From assembly GCF_030867095.1 (NCBI RefSeq), contig NC_081824.1:119110162-119174161 (forward strand): 64,000 nt of DNA, read 5' to 3'. The position numbers and the translations under genes were made by a program. Source of the DNA: Alligator mississippiensis. Lineage: Eukaryota; Chordata; Crocodylia; Alligatoridae. The first letter of the stretch is position 1. Every line of letters starts with the position of its first letter. The notes below the pieces were generated by a model, which was not told where the DNA came from, ran no database searches, and saw only the letters and a list, made by a program, of their open reading frames with translations. Positions 24,690 through 36,560 of the stretch are shown here, piece by piece.

Positions 24690-25199
24690 TACAATACCAG
24701 TTTGGCATCCTCCCCTTGGTGCCAAAAATGAACCTTTTTATTACAAATTTTATTAAAACCACATTTATAATCCTACACTTACAAAGTTATACATATACAG
24801 CATCCTTGTTTCACCAAGATGTCATATCACAAAAACAGCTGCAGATCAATAACATACAACTGCATATATTAAACCATCAAACACTATAAATCAACTTTGC
24901 AAAAAACAAACAAACCCTTACAGGAATCTTTTTCCTCATACAGAACCCAGTAAAAAACTGTTGCCTTAGTAATCATCTGAAACTCTCTGCCCTTCCCATC
25001 AGTCCTCTCTGTTGGTTTAGTAAAACAAACTTGACCTTCACTTCTTTGCCTCTTCCTCTCCAGTCTCTTCTTTGTCCTGATGGATACAGTATTTCAGTTC
25101 ATGGAGCCCCATGTTCAGGCACTCTCTTTCAATGAAAGCCAACCCCTTAAACTAAAGAGGTTTCTTACTTTCCATAAACTAGTTTTAATACATGATAAT

Positions 25200-26395
25200 A
25201 AAAGTCCTTAATAATGTTTCTTCTGGTCCCTTTGCTATGAATTCATATAGTGCCATCTCCCATGCTAATGACAGGCTTATTTTGGTGACATTGAGAAAGT
25301 GGTGGACCCTTTCTCACACATTTTTGCATATGCACACTCCCAAAACACGTGTTTATTCTTCCCTGCACCTCTCCCCTGGGAACCTTGATGAGCTCCTCAA
25401 GTCCCATCTATGTTGTGCTTCGCTCACCAGCAAGATAGTTCTTGCAACCATCCATGGTAGCTCAGCATGTTCCCCTTTTAGTTGTTTACCCACACCTTCT
25501 TCACTCATTCTTCTGGGAAGTTTCACACTGGTACCATTCTGTCTTTTTCCCTTACCACATTCATCAATTTCTTATGATCCTTCAGGATCTCCAGCCCTAC
25601 CTTCCCTATTTTATGCCTCTGCATGAATCCTCCCATCCTGATGTAATGAATTGGTGGTTGTCATGCCCATGGACTCTTCAAAGAGGTCTGATATATTCCC
25701 CATTTTCTTAAAATTACAGCTGTGTGAAATTGGGTGCTACATGCCACTCTCCCCTCTCCCTCCATTACTGCCTTGCATAGCACAGTTACATATTTCACAT
25801 AAACGAACAATCCCAAGTCTGGTAGCTCCCATCCCCTCCCTCTTTCTTGCTTTGTAAAGTTCAGCTCTAGCCCATTTCTCTCTTTTGGCCTTCCAGAAGA
25901 ACACACATTTCCCTCTATACTTTTGATATCTGCAGCCACATCAGTGGGAATACAGTTCCTTTACTTTGAATAATAGGCAGTAGTACAGCCTTAACCACCA
26001 CCATTTTTTTGGTAAAAGTTGGTGTCCTTCTGGCTATGGAAAAGTATATGCCATAGCCTTGCTATCACCTTTTCCTGTGCTGTATTACCTTTCCCTTTGG
26101 CATCCATTGGGATCCCTAGCACTGTGATTTCTCTCTCTCTCATTTGAAGGCCTAACTTCTCCAAGCCTCTCCAGTTCCCCACTCCCATTACGGTCCTTTT
26201 CGGTCTAGCTAGTTTAGCCCACATCACTTCTTCATACTCAGATGTATGCTTAAGGCTTTTGATAGAAAGGGTACTCTCTCTAACTACTACAGTACATCCC
26301 CTCCTGGTATCTTTACTCTGCTTACGACCTTGTCTTTTCTTATTCTTTGTGCTAATGGTTCCATGCTTCAGACAGATAGTGGCAACAGGATGCAC
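25200..26395 (-). pseudogene. Tx1-group LINE ORF2 C-terminal region (relic)
   Basis: The frame at 25991-26395 shows LARPKRTVMGVGNW, then LEKLGLQMREREITVLGIPM; the frame at 25661-25939 shows GWELPDLGLFVYVKYVTVLC. These match the region after the RT palm in L1/Tx1-type ORF2 (the LGIP block, then the LPDL..Y block). The YADD catalytic box expected just before it is not visible and seems deleted or frameshifted. Confidence 0.65.
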
Positions 26396-27200
26396 CCTTG
26401 ACTCACTCCTGTATGGATTCTAAAAGCCCCTTTAATTTGGACTTGACTCTGCTTCTCTTTACAGTAGCCTTATGCAACATATACATGAGTCTGGGAAACC
26501 CATTCTTCCTAGCAGCTTGAATATGTAATCACGATCTACTCTGTTATATGCTTTTTTCTAAATCTAGGTTTGCTATAACTGTGTTTGTTTTCCTCTCCTG
26601 GATGTGGGACAGCATATCTCTGATCATTTTGGAGATCTTTCTACCTGGTACTGTGCATACTTTGTCTTCATGTATAATCTCCTTGAGGTTTTCCCTCAGC
26701 CTCAAAGCCAGCATCTTGGCCATTATCTTACAGTTCATATTAAGGAGTGTAATTAGTCTCCAATTTTCAGGAGTTCCTTCTCCTCTTTCTTGAAGAGTAA
26801 GATCACACAACATCTCTTGTAAAATCTTTCCCTGCCTCTCCTGTTTCTGCTATTTCCTTCCCTACCCATGCCCAACATTTCTTGTAAAATGCCATAGGCA
26901 GTTCATCTGCTCCTGGTGGTTTCCCTCTTAGAGGTTTTTAAACTCTCCTCCACTTCCTTTAAGCTTATCTTTTCTTCCATCTTCCTTGCTTCCTCCTCCT
27001 CTACTTTCTCTTCAGTCTCTTCCAAGAAATCCTTCATCTTCTTCCTGTCTACTTTCTTCTTCTGGTATAGCTCTTCATGAAATCTTCTCACCACCTCCAA
27101 CACCTCCTCCTGCTTTTCCACCTGGGCACCATCTTCTTCCCACACTTCTTTAAGCTCTCCTTTTACCACCTGCATTTTGACTGAAAAGTACTGGGACTAC
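26395..27200 (-). pseudogene. Tx1-group LINE ORF2 linker and RT (relic)
   Basis: 26903-27175 encodes a Glu/Lys-rich linker (RRFHEELYQKKKVD, then EEKISLKEVEESLK) that precedes the RT in this clade. 26544-26813 encodes TPENWRLITLLNMNCKIMAK, then CTVPGRKISKMIRDML and VIANLDLEKS. After a break, about 26420-26545 gives RMGFPRLMYMLHKATVKRS and GVSQGCILLPLSV. These are RT motifs in the correct order for an L1/Tx1-type RT. Confidence 0.75.
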
Positions 27201-27476
27201 TCTTCATTTCCTCCCACCCAGGGTGCTTGTGCTAAGAATATTTTTCTCTCATCTTTCCTTTAAACCAGCTTTCTAACTCTTGCTTTATTTCTTCTAGCTC
27301 TTCTTGTACTTGTCTTCCTTCTGCAGCTTCCTTTAGCAGCTCTTGCATCTTTCTTTGCAGCTCTCTTAACTCTTTCATTCTTTTCCCTGTGCATCTTCAG
27401 CCTTCCTTCCTGAAGAATTCTCCCATCCTCTTTTTCACCATCATCCACCAATTGGTATTCCCCCAAATATTTCTTC

Positions 27477-28416
27477 AGTGTGTAGCAGCATTAAAAATGG
27501 GCCCACCTTAAGGGATAGGAAGGCCTGACCTGCAGAGGGACAGAGTGCAAAGAGACAGAGTTTGTCCCAGTGGGGACACCGATTGCCCTGTGAGGAGACT
27601 CTGAGCCTGAGAAGGCCCTCCTGCAAGCCCTGTGTGGCTGGGTGAGCACAGCAGGGGAGGAGCAGGCTCAGATGCCAGAGGGAGCCCTGGGCTAGAGGGG
27701 CAGGAAGTGCTCCAGCCACCAGAAGCCCCAGGCCAGGCAGGGCCTGCATTTTTCTGGGTGCTGTGAGGCTGTGCTGGGCAGGGGAAACTGTTACAACCTG
27801 CAGCCCAGACACAGCTCCCTGCTGAGCCAGGGAAGGGGGGGTCTGTGTAGAGATAAGATCTCTTGCAGGGACTGCAGGGGAAGAGCCAGCACCTGCTGCA
27901 TGGAGACCCTGGAGCTGGTGTGAGGGATGCCAGCACCAGGGACCTCCCACAGATCCTGTGCCAGGGACACAGACAGTCCTGCTCCTGAGACACCCAGCCA
28001 GGGGCAGTGCACACAGTGTACAAGTTATAAACTGTGTAAAGAAGTTCTTGATGGTTTATTAGTTGGAGTATCAATGTATTTAAGTCTTGGTTCCTTATTT
28101 ATCGTGAGTAATTTGTACATCTTCCCCTACTGTAACGTGTATCCAAGAAGCATTAATCCTTAAACCACCAGCACCAGGTCATGCGGTGTAACATTTGTTC
28201 TATTGCATTGGTTATATGTTACCTTGTAAATAATTATATCATGTAAATAGTTTTATAACAGTCTGCAAGGTTGTTTGATTGTAAGGGGAGGCTGTCTGCT
28301 CAGGGACCCCGTAGCAGCTACCCAGGGAGCTGGGAGGGGCCACTGGCTAGTGGGTACCTCAGGATCCCACTATTCAGGTGCAGGCGCAGGTAGTGTCGCG
28401 CCCAGGGTTAAAAGTG
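27477..28416. mobile_element. Solo LTR of the Gypsy family, inside the Tx1 LINE
   Basis: 932-bp LTR at 27481-28412, TGTAGCAGC...CCCAGGGTTAAA. It is clearly homologous to the 5' LTR at 45523-46631 (shared GGCCCACCT-type opening, GACAGAGTTTGTCCC, TGTAAGGGGAGGCT, and the CCCAGGGTTA end). The flanks are AGTG at 27477-27480 and 28413-28416, a 4-bp target-site duplication. It arose by LTR-LTR recombination after insertion in the LINE. LTR orientation is plus (TG first, U5-like end last). Confidence 0.85.
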
Positions 28417-28799
28417 TTTTCCAACCATCTTACCATTTCCTGTATGCTTAGTATATCACTTCATCTTGTAGCAGCTGCACATTTAACTTCCACAGTCCCT
28501 ACCCTTTCATAGGGCTCTTACCAAGACTCATTTCTTCCTTCAGCATCTGGTGATCACTAAAAGCCTTATGTATGATTTCTTTCATGCTTATCCCTATTTA
28601 TTTTGATAAAAGGACAAAATCAGTTCTTGATTGTTTCTTTCCACTGGGGTCTTTTTTACTGAAAACTTTTTCCCCTGCTCTCACATCTCTTAGCAACTCT
28701 TCTTTTATTATATTTGTTAACAGTGTAGATGAGCTGTCTAAAGCTGTTTCCTCCTTCCCCTGTTCCATCACCCACTTTGACTGTATGGCTGTTCAATAT

Positions 28800-29500
28800 C
28801 TTGACAGATGAAAGGAGACACAACAGAGTCAGTCAATCAGTGGTGCTTGGCAATAGTGTGGAAGAACAGCCCGATGTACGAGTGGTAAACCTTCCTGTAG
28901 TGGCTACAGGCAGTGGTAACCTGTAAGGGGTGCACATGCACCCCTGAGAGCACTAGTGCACCCCCTGACTGGCTGCACTCCCCGCTTAGTGGATGGGCAG
29001 GGGGGGCAGGTAGGAGCACTGGTGCCACCCCTGCAAGCGCCGACTGGGGCTCGGAGCGCCATTGCGCTCCCAGAAGCGGCCGCAGCCACTCCTAGAAGTG
29101 GCTGCAGCGATCAGCCACAGTGATTGGCTGTCTCGCGGTTGGCTGTGTGGGGATCCCCTCCACCCTGACCACTGACTGGTCACTGGGAGGGGGGGGGGCA
29201 TGTGCCCCCCCCCCAACTAAGGTGGCACCAGTCGCCCACAGCTACAAGTCCACTCATCAGATGGAGGTTGAAGCATACTCTGTTTCCTGGTTCTCCTTTG
29301 GGCCTCAGCCTGGGCTCTGATGGCTCTCTGCGGTGACTACACCAGCCTTGACCCGGCTTCTCCAGACTGAGCAGTTGTTGGCCTTCCTCTGCATCACGGG
29401 CAGTTCTTGAGTTGGCCAGAGAGCGAAGGCTTCAGCAAACAGTCTTGAGTCACATGCTCCATGTGTCCCAGCCAGCAAAGCCTGTGGGCATCCGGTGTAG
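28800..29500. mobile_element. Insertion in Tx1 LINE, includes a GC-rich hAT-like MITE
   Basis: Within this stretch 28911-29240 starts CAGTGGTAACCTG and carries mirror GGGGTGCACATGCACCCC and GGCATGTGCCCCCCC tracts near its two ends. It is flanked by GCTACAGG (28903-28910) and GCTACAAG (29241-29248), an 8-bp duplication with one mismatch. The surrounding 28.8-28.9 and 29.25-29.5 kb do not read as the LINE and belong to another unclassified repeat. Confidence 0.5.
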
Positions 29501-30070
29501 TCTGCATAGACTCTAGGCCAGTCCTCTCAAGGATGTCACTGTTGGTCCCAACTGACTCCAAGGACTTTTCTGAGACAGTAAAGGTGGAAGCTTTCCTTTT
29601 TGATTATCTCCACTTTGATTATACAGTTGAAATCTCCCACTATTATGTGCAGTCTCCCTCCAACCACATACACTGCTAGCTTTGTAAGCAGCGTATTACA
29701 TGCATTATGTGCAGCACTTTCCTTCCTGCCCTCTCTGGTGGTGTACATAGTACATTGACATTTTTTAATTCTGTACTCCACTGCCTGATGATATCATTCC
29801 TTGCAGTCTGCTACTGCTGAATACTTGCTTTCAGCTCTGGGTTCTTGAATAATATTGCTACCCCAGCTGCTTTGTTCTCATTTGTCCCTGTCCACCAAGA
29901 TGGCCCCCATCTCCACCTTTTCTCAAAGTGTTTATACTCCCTCTCCCCAGGCATACCACATTTGTGTAGGCAGATTATGTCTGTCCTTACTTGGTTCAAC
30001 ACTGGTTCAGTCTGTTCCCATCTTTTCCTTGTTAAGATACTCAGTGACATTAAGCAAATTTATGGTCAAT
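29490..30070 (-). pseudogene. Tx1-group LINE endonuclease (relic)
   Basis: 29811-30050 encodes VRTDIICLHKCGMPGEREY (the catalytic-Glu region, here altered) and NENKAAGVAILFKN (the GVAIL block). 29536-29781 carries YVVGGRLHIIVGDFNCI (the GDFN block), followed in another frame by SLESVGTNSDILE-like codons. Order and spacing fit an APE endonuclease. Stops are present. Confidence 0.7.
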
Positions 30071-30139
30071 GCCATTTATGCTTGTTTTGAAATGCAGGCT
30101 TTGGTCCATTTAAAGCTCATCTGTGCTACTGCTCAGAGT

Positions 30140-31660
30140 GGTCGACTCCTTCTCCTACCTCACTCACATTCCCACAGCCATTGCAAGCCGCCAGACTGCT
30201 TTTGCATTTAGGAAGGCTTGCATATTCCTGCCTCCCTGTCGCTTCTCATCTTCTGATCTCCATTCCAGCCTGGAGCCTACAGGCATTAGCAGCAGGAAAC
30301 TGCTCTCCAGCTCTTCCTCCTGCTCACCTCCCTCATTATCAGGTTTCTTCTTCCTGATCTTCAGCCTCTGCATTTTCTTTCTTTTCCTGGCCTCTCTCTC
30401 TCTGGTTCTTCCTCTTGCTCCATCTCCACTTCTGTTGTCTGTAGAGCGTCTTCTTTCTTTCCCATCCCCACCTCCATGTCTGAGCTGTTTACTCTTCCCA
30501 CCTTCCCTTCTATTCTGTCTTCTATCTCCTCCTGTGTTGCCTCAGTCACAGAAATTTTGTCCTACTTCTTTTCCACCCTCCTGAAAGAATGGTTTCTTTC
30601 ACCATTTCTACCTCAGTGTCCAACCCCTCCTCTCCTCCACTCTCCTCCTCTAAGTTCTGCTGTTCTTCAGGGGGTTGACTGTACTTGCAAAGGCTTTGGG
30701 GCACCTATGATACAAGTGTCCCTTTCCCTTACAAATAGTTCATTTTAAGGACTCCTCACACTCTGCTGCTCTATGGCCTTCACATCTGTGGCACAATGTG
30801 AGGGGAGAATGTGCAGACAGCATGTGTCCTACTTTTCTGCATTTGCTTCACTGTTTTGGTTGTCCCTGGCACATTATAAAACCCCAGTCTGCCCCAATTT
30901 GGATCACTGATGGGAGGTGCAGCACTCTACCTGGGGTTCCACTCATCTGCTTGTAACACTACTTGTGCCCTCCAAGACCCCATCCAGATACCATATTTGT
31001 CCCTTACATTCCCTACCAACATTAATTACCCGTTGGATGTACTTTTTCATCCATCTTCCTAGGTTTTCTGCCTCCAGTAAATCTGTGTACATTCAAACTA
31101 TAATAATTTTTTCTCTTGATTTTTCCCCTGCTATGAACTTTATCCCTTTTAATTCCTCCCTCCCATGTTTCTCTGCACACTTCTTCCAAAAGTTCTCATA
31201 CCTGTTTCTATTCCCAAGTTTTTTAGTTTGAGAAATCAAACAGGCTGGCAAGATGGTCTGCCTGCACCTCCAAAATTTCAAACAGTACCTTTTCCAGGAA
31301 ATCATATTTATTCATCATTGATCCTGTCTGCCTCCTGTCACCAGCTAAAATTGCCTTTATTCACAGCCTCTGTGAATTTTGTCTTTATTCACAGTCTCTT
31401 CACAGCTCCTTTACAGCTTCTCTTGAGCTTCTCGCAGTGCCTGTTCCATGGTTTCCCACCATGCCACTGCCAGAGGCTGGCCTGCCATCAGGCTCTCGCC
31501 ATTCTCTGCTTCTTGATTGACATATCTGTGCCTGCTGCTCCTGATCTGTCACTCGTCACTCATCATTGCTGCCTCCACTGTTGCTCCCAGGGTCACCTTT
31601 CTTTTCCACACTTCATCCAGATGTGCATGGATGTTTCATTCCCTGGGGATGAGTAGTGGC
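30140..31660 (-). pseudogene. Tx1-group LINE ORF1 (gag-like) relic
   Basis: On the minus strand, 31093-31305 gives NRYENFWKKCAEKHGREELK. About 30740-30870 gives two Cys/His clusters (C-x2-C-x4-H and C-x2-C-x4-H-x4-C; KCRKVGHMLSAH, CHRCEGHRAAEC), as in Tx1-clade ORF1. The C-terminal tail (30164-30549) is acidic and charged (NEGGEQEEELESS, EMEQEEEPERERPGKERK). It presumably bound element RNA. Frames are broken. Confidence 0.65.
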
Positions 31661-31935
31661 AGTTCATCTTGTGCCACCACTTCTTGTACCCAGAGAACGC
31701 CTGTGCCACATGCACTTTGGTGTGCAAGCTATGTGTGGTAGGGGAGAGGAGGCTGTGGCCAGCACTGAGCTGGCCCCAGCAGACTTACCTGGGGTTCTGG
31801 GGGCTCCCCAGGGCTGCAGCCACAGTGATTCTGCTATGTGGAGCCTGGCTGGCAGCAGAGCATGGCTCTGAGGGGGCCGGCTCTGCTCTTCAGCAGCACG
31901 CACTGGACAAGCTTGCATTGCTCTGGGGGTTTTTT

Positions 31936-32604
31936 TCCGCATTTTTTTTTTTTACCTCTGGATATCAACGGGTCTTCCTGCACTGATCTCCCTTTTGAAT
32001 CACATCAAATAATCAACATTCCTTCATTTTCTAGGCTCTCTGAGGCTTTCCCCTACTCTAAATACCCTACTCTATTTCCCCTACTTCTCTTGTTGAGATG
32101 TCAGCTCCTGCTTTTGATCAGTCTGCATTGACTCTGATCAGTCTGCGTGGCCAATTCTCACCCACTTACTACATTTCTAAATAGACACCTTGGTGTCTTC
32201 TCATGTTGCCCCTCTCACTTGGGAAGAAGTGCCCCATATACTCCCACCTTATTGTCTTCCTTCAAATGATTCACTAGAACTCCTTTGCCCTGATACCTAC
32301 AAACCATTTGCTGGTTGTTCATATGCAAGTGGGCAGACCAGGCCTGTATGCATTAATCTTCTTCCATGTGTTGCCTCTAATTTTATGCTTAGATTGTGGG
32401 GCAGGGTCACCTTTTGTTTTATGTGTATATGGTACCTAATACTATGTGGTACTGATCTAGGATGTGGATGCCTAGATGTTGCTGCAATAACAAATAGTGA
32501 ACAGAAGGTTTAGAATACCTGTTTGCACTTGATAAAGGTAATATACAAATTACTTATAACATCTGTTAAATTCTTAAGAGGAAATGTTATGTATATTCAT
32601 GACA
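31936..32604. other. Non-coding DNA
   Basis: Poly-pyrimidine-rich sequence, no feature recognised. Confidence 0.4.
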
Positions 32605-32840
32605 ACCTACGGCAGTGGTTCTCTTTTTGGACTTCTGTTCCATAACTTCTGTGAAGTGAGTGGCACCCAATTTCAAAAAATGAATTTATATGTATACAGT
32701 GCTTACTTCATTGCAGAAGGGCTGGGCAAAATGGGTGGGAGATAGGCAAGCAGGTAGAAGACTGAGCCTGCACTTATCTCTTTATCTACTGCCTTCCTCT
32801 ACACCTTGGGACACCATGGTTGAGAATCACTGAACTAAGG
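32605..32840. mobile_element. hAT-type MITE with 8-bp TSD
   Basis: Element 32613-32832 begins CAGTGGTTCTCTTTTTGG and ends CATGGTTGAGAATCACTG, the classical hAT terminus pair. The flanks are ACCTACGG (32605-32612) and AACTAAGG (32833-32840), an 8-bp duplication with two mismatches. 220 bp, non-coding. Confidence 0.8.
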
Positions 32841-33984
32841 TTTAAAAAGAAGCAAAAAGCCTAACAAGTTTTGAAGTAAAGAAATGAGTTATATTCAACA
32901 CTTGAATTCCCATTCCACATCCTTTTTTTCTTTATAAGGAACAAAGTATAGTGAGCCACCACTGATTTATCTGATTAGAATTACAGCAGGGATGATCTGC
33001 TCCTCACTCCCCACCCGTATCTTCTGTGATCCACAAACGCAAAGTCCGAAGGTGAGTGAGTAAGATTTAATTCTGGAAATCCTCCCCTGTTGAGAATGAG
33101 GACCAATAGAGAATGAGAGAAAGCAAGCTTTGTGGATAATAAATCAGATACTGGTTTATCTCTAGTCTAAAGTTGGGTAACAAAAATCCCCTGTACTTTG
33201 GCAGGTTATCGTTGACTGTGTCCCCAGCACACATTTTCTTGTCAGCCTTTAGTATTTTTTTTATTTTTTTTTAACTTTTTCTGGGAAATATATAGATTTG
33301 AAACTTTTTATTTTAAAATCCAGGGCTCAAAAAAAAAATCCTAGTTTCATAGTTTCAAATGAAAGAACTTTATAGATTTTAATTGCAATGTAAACATGTT
33401 TCCAGTGAAATTAATTCTACCTTGGACAATAACAACATATGCCATTTTAAGTTAATATGCCAACTTTTGTTTCTTGTGCTTCATGTTGTACTGATTTGGT
33501 GAATCAACTTCTATTAGTTACTTTAGAGGAGAGTGCAAGCAAATGTCCACAAATATAGGTTTCTACTTTACAGCTACATCCGGTAAGACAAGTCATTTTC
33601 CACTGTTTTATGTGCTACAGGGAAGAAAAAGGAAAGGAAAGAGTCACTGGAAACAAAACGTGCTAAGATACAGTGGCAACACATATCAAGCATTCTTTTT
33701 GGTTTAAGGACACCCACTGATTTTTAAATAAAAAACCTGAAGTATGATAATGCTGCAAAACTGAACATCTGCTCCATTTTGGGTACAGAGGCAGTTCCTC
33801 ATCAATGAAACCATTTTTCCCAGTACCACATCCTCTTTAGCTAATTGGCAATGACAGAATTTCGTGACAGGATACCACACTATACATTGTACAATAAAAC
33901 AGAGGATGGATTGGTTTTTAGTTAGGGCACCAAACGGAAGGCAGGCATTTCCTGGTAGGCTTCTTTTGGGACATTGGATGAGTC
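32841..33984. other. AT-rich non-coding DNA
   Basis: No recognisable gene or element. Confidence 0.4.
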
Positions 33985-36560
33985 ATATAGGGTAGGGACA
34001 GACATTCAAAAAGTCCAAGCCTGAATTGGTTCAAACTTTGCAGGTTGGTCTAACCTTTCGCAGCAGCCACAAGGCTGGAGGGAAGCTGACCTGGGGGGTG
34101 TGGCCAGGCTCCCAGGAGGTGGCTAGGTATGATTGGGGAGGGGTTTAAACCCCCACCTTGGCCTGCAGGGACCCCAGCCAGGGTGTGCCTGGAGGGAGAC
34201 GGGGAAGCGGCCCTTACCAGGCTTGTCCCTCGGGCCAGACATCCACTCAGGCAGCACCTCAGGCAAAGAGTGGCAGGAGGGATTAAACTCCCCTGTCTTC
34301 CCCTCTCAGGCATGGGCACAGGGACCCCAGCTAGGGACTTTCTCCCCTGCTTGCTGCTCATGTGGCATGGAGCCTGGTCAGAGCTGTTTGGCCTGGCCCT
34401 GCCATCCACCCAGGGCTGCGGCTGCAGGGCTGAGCTGTGCTGGCCAGCGGACCCTGCTGAGGGTGGGCACAGAGGGACTGTGGGGACTGGGCACTTCCCA
34501 ACAGGCTGTGGCTAGGGCTGGGGCCCTGGGCTCTGAGCTGCATGGCCAGATTGCTCTTGGCTCCCTGTGCCCAGGCAGGGTGGGGCTGTCGTGGAGCCAC
34601 AGCCAGCTGGGAAAGGCCTGGCGGGGCCAGCCCAGGCTGGGTCCCGAGGACAGGGCCCTTCCCAGCCCAGCTGGCTCTGTGACAGCCAGGTCTGGTGGCA
34701 TGGGTGGACAGTGGGTTGCTCAAGCTGGTGATGGGCCAGGAGCCCGGCAGCCACTGCCACACCCCTGTCCTGTGCAGCACCCGGCAGCAGGAGCCGGTGG
34801 AGCTGTTCTACCTCCCTTGCCTCCAGCTGCCATTGTCACCTCTGCCCCTGCCCCCGGTCCTGCCATCCCACTATGGATGGGCAGATGGGAGGCTTGAGCC
34901 CAGTGGCTTCTGCCCAGTGGAAGGAGCTGCAGCTCCAGCTCCCGATGCCTTACACTCACTTCACCCACCTGGCGTAATGAGCAGCCCCTGCAGGTAGGCA
35001 AAAGGTATCCAGAAGCTGGAGCTGGAGCAAAAGCTCCATGTGTTGGGTAGAAGCTGTCCGGCTCAAGCTTCCACCCATCCAGAGTGGCGCTGCGCAAAAC
35101 AGCAAGAGCAGGAACTGCAGCTGGAGGTGAGGGGAGCAGAACAGCCCTGCTGGGACCAGCCAGTGTGCAGCTGCCCTCCCCCCCTCCACCAGCAGTGACA
35201 ACTCCTCCTCCCACTGCTGCCCCTGCTCCGAGTGGTGGTGGTGGGGGAATGTGGGATGGGGGGAAAACTTCAGCCCAGCACATGGAGATCCAGCTGCAGC
35301 TCTCAGCCACCTTCCACCCACTCCACCTGCCTGCAGGGACTACTCATCATGCCAGGTGGGGTGGGTGGAAGGCAGCTGAGAGCTGGAGCTGGATCTCCAT
35401 GTGCTGGGCAGAAGCTTCCTTATCTTCTTCCCCCCATCCCTCTCCGTTGCCTGGAGTGGCATAGCAGGGGCAGGAGTGGAAGAAGGAGGAGCCATTGAAG
35501 GCAGGGGGGAAGCTGTACGCTGGCTGCACTAGGCAGAGCTGTTCTACTTCCCTTACCTCCCACTGTGGTTCCTGCTCCTGTCATGTCATTCAGTGCTGCA
35601 CCGGGCAGATGGAAGCTTGATGCCGGTGGCTTCTGCCCAGTGCATGGAGCTCTGGCTTCAGCTCCCAGACAAGCTTGCCAGGCTCAAGCTTCCTGCCTGC
35701 CCATCCAGAGCAGCACAGCAGGGGCAGGGACAGTGGCAGCAGCAGCTGGAGACAAGGAAGGCACAACAGCACCACCAGCCTCAGCCAGCAAGCAGCTTGT
35801 GAAGCAGCTGCAGCCACCAGGTGCTGCACAGCACAGGGGGTGCAGTGGTGGCTGTGATGGGTGGCTGCCAGGCTCAGGGTCCCTGGTGCCTCCGAGCCTG
35901 CCCAGGCAGCCCACTGCCCATCCAGCTGCCGCCCATGCTGCTGGACCCAGCTGTCAGAAATGTAGCCAGCTGGGAAGGGCCCTGCCCAGGCTGGCCCCTT
36001 CCCAGCCAGCTGCAGCTCCACAACAGCCCTGTCCAGCCTGGGCACAGGGAGCTGGGAGCAATCTGGCTGTGCAGCCCCCACGGCCCCAGCCTGAGCCACA
36101 GCCTGTTGGGAAAAGCCCAGCTCCTGCGGCTCAGCCCGGGCTGGCCCCTCTGCATCCACCCTCAGCAGCACCTGCAGGTTGGCCCAGCTCAGCCCCACAG
36201 CCTCAGACCCAGCCATGGGCAAGGCAGGCAGATGGCGGGGCCGTGCCAGCCAGCTCTGGCTACACTCCCAGCCCTGCTGCTGGAGTGGGGAAGGGGGGAG
36301 GAAAATGCCTGACATGAAGATTAAATCCCCCTCCCTCTCCCCATTTGCATCAGGCTGTGTGTGTGTGGGGGGGGGATGGGGGAGAAACTGGCCACACATC
36401 CCCACCCCACTGCAGTCTGAGCAGCAAAGTGGGGAATGCCTGACAGGGGCTGCTAAGCCTTGGACAGGTCGGGGGGAGGGGAATAAACCCCCTCCCTGCT
36501 TCTTTTGCCAGAGGAGGCCATGCCAGGCTCTGTCTGGCCACACCCCCACCCCTGCTTAGG
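33985..36560. mobile_element. Giant GC-rich palindromic element, about 2.5 kb
   Basis: A family head at 33985 (TAGGGACAGACATTC, then GCCTGAATTGGTTC) is followed by a palindrome from about 34085 to 36555 with its centre near 35320. Examples of paired sites: GTGTGGCCAGG (34095) with CTGGCCACACC (36535); CTTCCCAACAGGCTGTGGCT (34494) with AGCCACAGCCTGTTGGGAA (36097). The inner part contains three smaller palindromic cassettes. Long open frames on both strands are compositional shadows. The nature is unknown; a foldback or composite MITE is likely. Confidence 0.7.
34780..35860. repeat. Tandem array of palindromic cassettes
   Basis: Two complete cassettes have centres near 34980 and 35341, plus a third near 35670 without a centre loop. 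In the middle one, 35275-35333 and 35355-35413 pair over about 59 nt (AGCACATGGAGATCCAGCT against AGCTGGATCTCCATGTGCT). The same cassette lies at 22.8-23.2 kb. Confidence 0.7.

Larger units (their letters stand above)
24690..31935 (-). mobile_element. Tx1/L1-group LINE, interrupted by two insertions
   Basis: A long minus-strand non-LTR element. In its own 5' to 3' order: a GC-rich leader (about 31.7-31.93 kb), a gag-like ORF1 with zinc knuckles (about 30.14-31.66 kb), an APE endonuclease (about 29.49-30.07 kb), a linker and RT (26.39-27.2 kb), a C-terminal region (to about 25.2 kb) and a 3' end near 24.7 kb. CCHC-type knuckles in ORF1 and the RT motifs favour the Tx1 clade over mammalian L1. 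It is broken by a Gypsy solo LTR and by an insert at 28.8-29.5 kb. Confidence 0.7.

Noticed and set aside
34133..36549. Large open frames of 250-319 codons on both strands
   Set aside because: Proline/alanine/glycine-rich shadows of a GC-rich palindrome; no start context, domains or splicing signals.
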